Origin: Candidatus Acidiferrales bacterium
GTDB lineage: Bacteria > Acidobacteriota > Terriglobia > Acidiferrales > UBA7541
Assembly (NCBI GenBank): GCA_030044295.1
Contig: JASHWB010000322.1
Location: 1 to 8,159, forward strand
Direction: 5' to 3'
DNA: 8,159 nucleotides
The notes under the pieces are model-generated. The model worked only from the letters and a program-made list of their open reading frames with translations, was not told the origin of the DNA and did no database searches. A program made the translations under genes and the position numbers. Positions 1 through 5,166 of this stretch are shown one piece after another; the stretch's first letter is position 1; every line of letters starts with the position of its first letter.

Positions 1-357
1 CAACGGTATTTGGGAGCGGCGTTCTGCGCAGGGGCTTCGTTTGCGTCCGTCAATGGCCGCCACGACACGGGCGCGTCAGCGCGAACACAACCGGTCGCAA
101 CCTGCGCTCCGGGGCGAAAGAGGCTTGCCGATTCCTCGTTTGATACTTTCGAGTGTTGTCAGAAAACGCAACGCGATGCCTCCGTACGGCTCGGCCATGT
201 TGATTAGGGGGTTGACCCCAATGGCGTGAACCGAAATTCCCGCGCCCGTAATTGACCCAGACAGAGCGCCAGCCTAATCTAACCCCTTGAAAGATCGTTT
301 TGCAGCCGCAATGGAGCCTTCAAAACTCCTCTTGGCGCTCTAGCGGGGAGGCATCTG
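1..357. other. Gene-free upstream stretch with no supported coding region
   Basis: Two overlapping + frames are open from the left edge (to 207 and to 229). Their translations are rich in Arg, Ala and Ser, show no recognisable motif, and neither has a convincing ribosome binding site. A 40-codon minus-strand frame (76-198) is equally anonymous. The stretch may contain the tail of a gene beginning outside the window, or decayed coding sequence. The only suggestive elements are a promoter-like hexamer pair at 252-280 and the strong Shine-Dalgarno of the next gene at 345-351. Confidence 0.5.
252..280 (+). promoter_or_regulatory. Candidate sigma-70-type promoter for the DinB-like gene
   Basis: TTGACC at 252-257 matches five of six bases of the -35 consensus. 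A 17-base spacer leads to TAATCT at 275-280, a weak -10 match that keeps only the first T, the A and the last T. Transcription would begin near 287, giving a leader of about 70 bases before the ATG at 358. Spacing is ideal but the -10 is poor, so this is a candidate only. The same arrangement occurs at 3489-3517. Confidence 0.3.
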
Positions 358-840
358 ATGGATCAGGAAAAGGAAACACGCAATTACCTGAAGAAATTTC
401 TCGACTGGCATGAGGCACATGCCGATCTCAAATCCGCGCTGAAGGATTTTCCGGAAAACCTCCGAGGAAAGCGGCCCACAGGCGCGCCGCATTCCGCGTG
501 GGAGCTTCTCGAACACATGCGCCTCGCGACGCACGACATTCTCGAATTCTCGCGCGACGCAAAACACAAATCGCCAGACTGGCCCTCCGGCTACTGGCCG
601 GAGAAGTCAGAGCCACCGAGCGCAACGGCGTGGGAGAAGAGTGTCAAAGCGCTCGAACACGACCTGGAGGAGATGCGCAAGCTCGTCTCGAATCTGAAGG
701 CCGATTTGTTCGGGAAAATTCCGCACGGCACGGGCCAAACGATTTTCCGCGAAGCCCTGCTGATCGCCGACCACAACGCATATCATCTCGGGCAGTTCGT
801 GCTGGTTCGCCGGTTGCTTGGTTGCTGGCCCGGGAGCTGA
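358..840 (+). CDS. DinB family protein (putative metal-binding four-helix bundle)
   Basis: This is a 160-residue soluble protein that resembles the DinB/YfiT-like superfamily. Members fold as a four-helix bundle and usually hold a divalent metal with three histidines; some are thiol transferases, and most have no known substrate. Visible signs are the helix WELLEHMRLATHDILEF (residues 48-64) with candidate ligand His53, and DHNAYHLGQ (138-146) with His139 and His143, which is the typical late-helix HxxxH of the family. The segment WPSGYWPE (75-82) is also characteristic of a bacterial subgroup. Length is normal for the family. The ATG at 358 has an excellent Shine-Dalgarno, GGGGAGG at 345-351, six bases upstream. 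There is no signal peptide or membrane span, so it is likely cytoplasmic. The stop is 79 bases before the chosen sucA start, and the two genes could be co-transcribed. The family assignment is fairly firm; the specific function is unknown. Confidence 0.85.
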   Translation: MDQEKETRNYLKKFLDWHEAHADLKSALKDFPENLRGKRPTGAPHSAWELLEHMRLATHDILEFSRDAKHKSPDWPSGYWPEKSEPPSATAWEKSVKALEHDLEEMRKLVSNLKADLFGKIPHGTGQTIFREALLIADHNAYHLGQFVLVRRLLGCWPGS

Positions 841-919
841 TTCGCATTTCATCCCGGCGCTTGGAAGTGGCATCCTATTGACTGGGATAGAAATCGCAAA
901 ACAAAGGATTCTCAAGGAA

Positions 920-3421
920 ATGAATCGGGAACAGGCCGTCGCGGAGTCGGCATCGTCGCAGGAAACGCAAGAACGCCTTTGGGACGCATTTCGCCGCTGG
1001 GGCTATTTGCAGGCGAATCTTGATCCGCTGGGCGATCTGCCGCCCCTTCCGTTGCCTGAACTCGATTTTTCCGGTCCGGAAGCCGACGCGGCTCGCCGCG
1101 TCTATTGCGGCACGATCGGTGTCGAGTTCATGCATCTGCCCGACCGCGAGCGCCGCCAGTGGGTCCAGGAGCGGATGGAATCCGACTCCGACGCGCCTGT
1201 GCCTGATCGGGGACGCATCCTCGACCTGCTGGTTCGCGCGGAAGTGTTCGAACAGGTCCTCCAGACGCGCTATTTAGGGACGAAGCGTTACTCATTGGAA
1301 GGAGAAGTCGCGTTGCTGCCGCTGCTCGACTCCATCTTGAGCGCCGCCTCCGAACAGGGCGCCGAAAAGGGCATGTTGGCCATGAGCCATCGCGGGCGCC
1401 TCAATGTGATGGTCCACATCGTAGGCCGATCGGCGGCGGAGGTTTTCGCGCGATTTGAAGATGTTGATCCGCGCAGCGTGCTCGGGAGCGGGGACGTGAA
1501 ATATCACCTCGGCGCTACGGGGATTTTCCACGCGGCTGGCGACCGCGAGGTGGAGATTCATTTGGTTTCGAATCCGAGCCACCTAGAAGCCGTCGACCCG
1601 GTGGTCATGGGCCGCACGCGGGCCAAGCAAATGCGTCGCGGCGAGAATGGACGCGCGAAAGTTCTCGCGATCACCATGCACGGCGATGCGGCGTTTGCGG
1701 GCCAGGGAATTTGCGCCGAAACGCTGAACATGGCTGATCTGCCCGGGTACACCGTCGGCGGCGGCATCAACATCATCGTGAACAATCTGATCGGATTCAC
1801 CACGGCGCCGCGCGAAGGCGTCTCTTCGCGGTTTTCATCGGATCTGGCCAAGCGCCTGCCAGTTCCCATTTTTCATGTGAATGCTGAAGATCCGGAAGCC
1901 GTGGTGCGCGTCGGCCGCATCGCGCTCGATTACCGTTATGCCTTCGGCACGCCCGTCATCATCGACCTGATCGGATACCGCCGCCACGGCCACAGCGAAG
2001 TGGATGATCCGACCATCACGCAGCCGCTGCGCTACCGCAAAATCGAGGCTCATCCGGCACTCTGGAAAATCTACTCCGAACAGATCGGCGTCGATGGTGA
2101 TCCGATCGTGAAGCGGGTGCACGAAGAATTGGACGCCGCGCAGAAAGAAGCACACGAAATCGAAAAGCGGCCACCGATGCGCCGCCTGCCGCGCTACTGG
2201 AATGGATATAAAGGCGGCTGCTACGACCCATCTATGGAAGTCGATACCGCAGTTTCTGCCGAAACCCTCGCATCCATTGGCCGATCGCTGGCCAGCTATC
2301 CAGATAGCTTTCATATCCACTCCAAAGTGAAAAAACTTCTTGAACAGCGTGCGGAAATGGCCGTTGGGAAACGCCCGCTCGATTACGGAATGGCCGAAGC
2401 ATTGGCGTTTGGCGCGCTTCTCCAGCAGGGCGTTCCAGTGAGGCTCTCGGGACAGGACAGCCGCCGCGGCACTTTTAACCAGCGCCATTCGGCGCTGATC
2501 GACATCGAAACCGAAGAGGAATACGTCGCACTACAGCACCTCTCGCCCGGTCAAGCTTGGTGCGAAATTTACAACTCGCCGCTTTCTGAGGCGGGCGTGC
2601 TGGGATTCGAGTACGGATTCAGCCGCGACTATCCTGAAGCGCTGGTTCTATGGGAGGCACAGTTCGGCGACTTCGCCAATGGCGGCCAGATCGTGATCGA
2701 CCAGTTCATCGCAGCGAGCGAGGACAAGTGGAACTTGTTGTCCGGACTCGTAATGCTTCTCCCGCATGGCTACGAGGGACAGGGCCCGGAACATTCCAGC
2801 GCACGCATCGAGCGGTATCTCGAACTGGCCGCGCGCGACAATATCCAAATCTGTCAGCCTTCGACCGCCGCGCAATATTTTCATCTGCTTCGTCGACAGG
2901 CTCTGCGCGCTTGGCGTAAGCCGCTGATTGTCTTCACGCCGAAAAGCATGCTGCGCCATCCCGCGGCGTTGTCGCAGATTTCAGAGTTGTCCGCCGGGCG
3001 CTTCCGGAATGTGATTCCGGATGACGGCGATGGTTCCGGAGATCGCGTACTGATCTGCACCGGGAAAATCGGTCACGAACTGAGAGCCGAACGCAAGCGC
3101 CGTGGTGAAACTGCGCCGGCCATCGTGCTACTCGATCAGATGTATCCCTTCCCGCATGTCGAGCTCTCGGCCGAAATGGATCGCCACTCCGCCGCACGCG
3201 AATTCGTATGGGTCCAGGAAGAGCCCGGGAATATGGGCGCGCGCAGCTTCGTGCTGCCTGAAATCGAGCGGCTTGCGCGCGGCCGGGCCGTCCTCTCGGT
3301 GAATCGGTCCGAAAGCTCCAGCCCCGCTACCGGCTCTCACCGCGCACACGAAATGGAGCAGAAAACCCTTTTGGCTCTTGCATTTCGCGACGTCGAAGGG
3401 CCTCAGGACCCGCAGCAATGA
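920..3421 (+). CDS. sucA: 2-oxoglutarate dehydrogenase E1 component
   Basis: This 833-residue protein is the thiamine diphosphate-dependent E1 that decarboxylates 2-oxoglutarate and passes the succinyl group to the lipoyl arm of E2 in the cytoplasmic TCA-cycle complex. The E1 landmarks occur in order: SLEGEVALLPLLD (125-137), SHRGRLNV (156-163), GSGDVKYHLG (189-198), the cofactor region HGDAAFAGQG (254-263) through IVNNLIGFTT (286-295), YRRHGHSE (353-360), GQDSRRGTFNQRHS (511-524), LGFEYGFSRDYPEA (561-574), KPLIVFTPKSMLRHP (667-681) and VQEEPGNMGA (765-774). The frame stays open back to a GTG at 818 inside the preceding gene, but those 34 extra residues look non-conserved. The ATG at 920 gives a typical start, with AAAGGA at 903-908 and AAGGA at 914-918 upstream. 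Escherichia coli SucA is about 100 residues longer. The N-terminal arm that docks E2 is missing here, and no sucB or lpd lies in the window. Confidence 0.96.
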   Translation: MNREQAVAESASSQETQERLWDAFRRWGYLQANLDPLGDLPPLPLPELDFSGPEADAARRVYCGTIGVEFMHLPDRERRQWVQERMESDSDAPVPDRGRILDLLVRAEVFEQVLQTRYLGTKRYSLEGEVALLPLLDSILSAASEQGAEKGMLAMSHRGRLNVMVHIVGRSAAEVFARFEDVDPRSVLGSGDVKYHLGATGIFHAAGDREVEIHLVSNPSHLEAVDPVVMGRTRAKQMRRGENGRAKVLAITMHGDAAFAGQGICAETLNMADLPGYTVGGGINIIVNNLIGFTTAPREGVSSRFSSDLAKRLPVPIFHVNAEDPEAVVRVGRIALDYRYAFGTPVIIDLIGYRRHGHSEVDDPTITQPLRYRKIEAHPALWKIYSEQIGVDGDPIVKRVHEELDAAQKEAHEIEKRPPMRRLPRYWNGYKGGCYDPSMEVDTAVSAETLASIGRSLASYPDSFHIHSKVKKLLEQRAEMAVGKRPLDYGMAEALAFGALLQQGVPVRLSGQDSRRGTFNQRHSALIDIETEEEYVALQHLSPGQAWCEIYNSPLSEAGVLGFEYGFSRDYPEALVLWEAQFGDFANGGQIVIDQFIAASEDKWNLLSGLVMLLPHGYEGQGPEHSSARIERYLELAARDNIQICQPSTAAQYFHLLRRQALRAWRKPLIVFTPKSMLRHPAALSQISELSAGRFRNVIPDDGDGSGDRVLICTGKIGHELRAERKRRGETAPAIVLLDQMYPFPHVELSAEMDRHSAAREFVWVQEEPGNMGARSFVLPEIERLARGRAVLSVNRSESSSPATGSHRAHEMEQKTLLALAFRDVEGPQDPQQ

Positions 3422-3488
3422 TGGCCCGCCCGTCTTTTCCGTAGGCGCAAAATAGGATGGGGTTCGGCGGACTGGTACCTTCGTAACA

Positions 3489-3517
3489 TTGACCCTAACG
3501 GCCCCTGCCGGTAATTT
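3489..3517 (+). promoter_or_regulatory. Candidate sigma-70-type promoter for the membrane gene group
   Basis: TTGACC at 3489-3494, a 17-base spacer and TAATTT at 3512-3517 form a promoter-like pair. The -35 element is good and the -10 is weak. It lies about 70 bases after the sucA stop and would give a leader of about 155 bases before the ATG at 3680, enclosing the hairpins described there. It closely resembles the pair at 252-280. The evidence is pattern matching only. Confidence 0.3.
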
Positions 3518-3567
3518 CACTCTCGACAATTCGGCGAGGCTCGCAGGAGCCAGGTAGCCAAGGGGCA

Positions 3568-3603
3568 AGAAGTGGGTGTGTACCCTTTAGACACACGCCT
3601 TCT
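3568..3603 (+). promoter_or_regulatory. Imperfect hairpin in the leader
   Basis: The left arm at 3568-3581 contains a six-base GTGTGT that pairs exactly with ACACAC at 3591-3596. The stem continues outward through one mismatch, one G-C pair, a bulged T and five more pairs (AGAAG with CTTCT). The loop is nine bases (3582-3590). Because no T-run follows, it looks more like leader RNA structure or a protein-binding inverted repeat than an intrinsic terminator. Confidence 0.35.
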
Positions 3604-3656
3604 ACTTTCCCATTGGCACGGCACTCGACCGCGCGTACTCTCTCGACGGGGAAGTT

Positions 3657-3673
3657 CCTCCCTTTGAGAGGGG
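3657..3673 (+). promoter_or_regulatory. Hairpin that could mask the Shine-Dalgarno of the 46-residue peptide
   Basis: The ribosome binding site GAGAGGGGA (3666-3674) lies about six bases before the ATG at 3680. A CCCT run at 3660-3663 can pair with its AGGG (3669-3672) across a five-base loop, or CCTC (3657-3660) can pair with GAGG (3668-3671). Either fold would reduce ribosome access. The stem is short, so regulation by this element is only a possibility. Confidence 0.3.
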
Positions 3674-3679
3674 ACGCTC

Positions 3680-3820
3680 ATGAACAAGTGGGTTGCGGTT
3701 GTGGTGTTGGACCTGATGGTATTGACGGCTGCGGTGGCATTAAGGGCCGTAACGACTGGTGCCCAGACCAGATCGCAGGCACCGTCGGCAAAGATCATCG
3801 TTGGTCCGGCTCCCTGGTAA
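3680..3820 (+). CDS. Small single-span membrane or exported peptide, 46 residues, unrecognised
   Basis: I do not recognise this gene. The product starts MNKWVAVVVLDLMVL, giving one positive charge followed by a hydrophobic stretch (about residues 5-21) interrupted by Asp11. Arg22 then leads into a polar tail that ends IIVGPAPW. This fits either a single-pass membrane peptide or a signal-peptide-led exported peptide; no lipobox is visible. Coding evidence is a strong purine-rich Shine-Dalgarno at 3666-3674 with good spacing. An in-frame TGA at 3665-3667 makes the ATG at 3680 the first possible start. The gene lies 76 bases before the seven-span membrane protein and points the same way, suggesting a joint unit. 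A longer open frame over the same bases (3613-3831) is Gly/Arg-rich, starts at a poorly placed ATG and looks spurious. It is a plausible but unproven gene. Confidence 0.55.
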   Translation: MNKWVAVVVLDLMVLTAAVALRAVTTGAQTRSQAPSAKIIVGPAPW

Positions 3821-3896
3821 GCCCGTTCTGAGTTAGCCTATCGGCTGATGCTTTGGCTGTGTCGATGGCGCTCTCGGGCCTCGCGGGAGAAGGGGA

Positions 3897-4601
3897 ATGG
3901 CAGGCCCGACCCTATATGTGGTTTTTCTTGTCCTAGCCCTCTTGCTTGAGGGAGCCTTCGTGGTGTGCGCGCTCTGTAAGCGCGAGTTTTTGCAATACCT
4001 CCCGCTCAACTTATACATGCTGTTATGTGTGGTCGGAAACTGCGGCGCGTACGTTTGCGGTCGGACCTGGGGCATTCACTCCCAAGAGTATTTCTACTCG
4101 TACTATTCATCGGACATTTTGCTTTCCGTGCTGATGTACATGGTGATTGCGGGATTGTTTAGCCAAGTCTTTGAACACACCTCATTCGCCTCGTACGTTC
4201 GCGGAGCTGCGGGAATTCTTTTCGTAGCCACTACGTTCTTCGCACTGCTTTCGGTCCGCTCCTCGGGACAGCACATGACGACGCAGTTCGTTGTTGAGCT
4301 GGAGCAGGACCTCAACTTCGTGGGTGTCGTGCTCATGTACGTATTATGGGGCGCCGTGATCAAGTTGCGCGAGACTCGGATACGGCTGGTGCAGGTGGTT
4401 CTCGCGTTGGGAGTTTATTTCAGCGCGGTAGCCGGAATTTACGCGCTGCGGAATTTGTTTCCGAGCATCGAAGATAGTTTGCTTCGCTGGATGCCGGCAA
4501 TCATCGGCCTTTGGCTGCCGCTGGCGTGGACTTATACGTTCGTTCGAGTTCCAGAGGATGCCCGGCTAGAGCCCGGACACATGTTGGTGACATCACATTG
4601 A
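3897..4601 (+). CDS. Seven-span integral membrane protein of unknown function
   Basis: This 234-residue protein is almost entirely membrane-embedded. Likely helices lie near residues 6-26, 34-52, 73-91, 101-119, 139-156, 163-184 and 197-216, followed by a short polar C-terminus. A Tyr/Phe-rich segment, EYFYSYYSSDILLSVLMY (64-81), leads into helix 3. From memory this resembles an uncharacterised seven-span family common in Acidobacteriota, whose scaffold also looks like the input domain of some membrane sensor proteins; this is unverified. There are no catalytic, transporter or kinase motifs and no fused output domain. In-frame stops at 3834 and 3846 leave the ATG at 3897 as the first usable start. 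A purine run (GGGAGAAGGGG, 3885-3895) lies almost against it, an unusually tight spacing. The stop codon overlaps the probable TTG start of the next gene, implying translational coupling. The CDS is secure; its function is unknown. Confidence 0.85.
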   Translation: MAGPTLYVVFLVLALLLEGAFVVCALCKREFLQYLPLNLYMLLCVVGNCGAYVCGRTWGIHSQEYFYSYYSSDILLSVLMYMVIAGLFSQVFEHTSFASYVRGAAGILFVATTFFALLSVRSSGQHMTTQFVVELEQDLNFVGVVLMYVLWGAVIKLRETRIRLVQVVLALGVYFSAVAGIYALRNLFPSIEDSLLRWMPAIIGLWLPLAWTYTFVRVPEDARLEPGHMLVTSH

Positions 4602-5005
4602 TTGCAGCGCTCATTTGCGTGCTGTCGGTAGCGGCTTTCGTCCAGTTCCTGGTGACGTACTGCCACTCGGTGGTAGCGGCCTTCGGGAAGACGGAGCTCT
4701 CCGCACGGGTACGTGAAGTCGCCGGCATGGGCAGCCGCGATCTGGCTGTGGATGACTTCGCCCGGTTCCTGCAGCTGATTCATCTCTGCCCCGAACACAA
4801 CGCTGACCGCCTGGAGATTAGCGCTGTAAAGACGTACTTCGCGTTTCTTCGTGCGGTCGGATTCGTTTTCCGGGCACTGGTGCCCAGCGTAGCTTCTTGG
4901 ACGAACCGGGAGCTGCTGGGTTGCTCGCATTTTGCGGCTGTCGCGCTCGACCGCCGCATGGAGTTCACGCGCGACCTCTACGCGCGCCAAGCCAGCATCC
5001 TCTGA
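4598..5005 (+). CDS. Single-span membrane-anchored protein of unknown function, partner of the seven-span gene
   Basis: With the TTG start at 4598 the product has 135 residues. A hydrophobic N-terminal helix (about residues 2-20) is followed by a roughly 115-residue part that is probably cytoplasmic. Recognisable local features are LIHLCPEHNADR (60-71) and CSHFAAVALDRRMEFTRDLYA (109-129), a helical Arg-rich end. From memory the CP.....D and CS.FAAVALDRR patterns recur in uncharacterised acidobacterial proteins encoded next to seven-span proteins; I could not check this. The frame is open further upstream to an ATG at 4511, but that extension runs inside the previous gene and reads as Arg/Ser-rich noise. 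TTG overlaps the upstream TGA (TTGA, 4598-4601) with GGTGA (4586-4590) seven bases before it. A GTG at 4619 is an alternative start. The gene is likely real; its start is moderately sure and its function unknown. Confidence 0.75.
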   Translation: MIAALICVLSVAAFVQFLVTYCHSVVAAFGKTELSARVREVAGMGSRDLAVDDFARFLQLIHLCPEHNADRLEISAVKTYFAFLRAVGFVFRALVPSVASWTNRELLGCSHFAAVALDRRMEFTRDLYARQASIL

Positions 5006-5079
5006 ATTCTCGCCGCGCTGCCTACGCCCCGAAAGCGTTCTGCAGTAAATCGATCTCGGCAGAGGAACATCTTTTTTAG

Positions 5080-5127
5080 GCCCTCGTGCAGCGGTAGGGC
5101 GCTCGACCCACTGTGTTCGGCCCTGCT
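5080..5127 (+). promoter_or_regulatory. Possible alternative-pairing RNA element upstream of tilS
   Basis: AGGGC at 5096-5100 can pair with either of two GCCCT copies, one upstream (5080-5084, loop of 11) or one downstream (5120-5124, loop of 19). The downstream stem extends to eight pairs with two G-T wobbles. The two folds exclude each other, as in attenuators. It lies 40 bases before the tilS ATG. Short GC-rich complementarity of this kind arises by chance, so confidence is low. Confidence 0.25.
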
Positions 5128-5166
5128 ATCATTGTTGGACGTAACGGCTACCGCTCTCATTGCGCG

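Larger units (their letters stand above)
3422..3679. other. Intergenic leader ahead of the membrane gene group
   Basis: No gene is supported in this stretch. It holds a promoter-like pair at 3489-3517, a perfect five-pair hairpin at 3538-3551 (GGCTC, loop GCAG, GAGCC), a longer imperfect hairpin at 3568-3603, and a small hairpin at 3657-3673 that covers a Shine-Dalgarno. None is followed by a T-run, so I see no clear intrinsic terminator for sucA. I compared it by eye with the c-di-GMP (GEMM) riboswitch and found no convincing match. Confidence 0.45.

Noticed and set aside
76..198. 40-codon minus-strand frame starting MAEPYGG
   Set aside because: There is no Shine-Dalgarno, no recognisable family and no coding support. 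It could be chance.
207..219. GGGG-TTGA-CCCC hairpin
   Set aside because: It has a four-pair stem with no T-run and no adjacent supported gene end, so it is not enough for a terminator or operator call.
818..919. N-terminal extension of sucA from a GTG at 818
   Set aside because: It lies partly within the DinB-like gene and carries no E1-like or targeting sequence. The ATG at 920 gives the expected N-terminus.
3613..3831. 72-codon + frame overlapping the 46-residue peptide
   Set aside because: Its start has no ribosome binding site and its composition is Gly/Arg/Cys-rich without pattern. The overlapping 3680 frame has far better start signals and a coherent hydrophobic profile.
5053..5077. 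Possible intrinsic terminator: weak stem CTC-GGCA-GAG followed by six T
   Set aside because: The stem has only three solid pairs plus a wobble and is separated from the T-run by several bases, which is too weak to call a terminator. CCTCTG (4999-5004) with CAGAGG (5060-5065) is a pairing with too large a loop.
5082..5110. tRNA-like D-arm sequence (GCAGCGGTAGGGCGC)
   Set aside because: No T-arm (GGTTCGA-type), no anticodon arm of the right size and no acceptor pairing could be found downstream, so it is not a tRNA gene.
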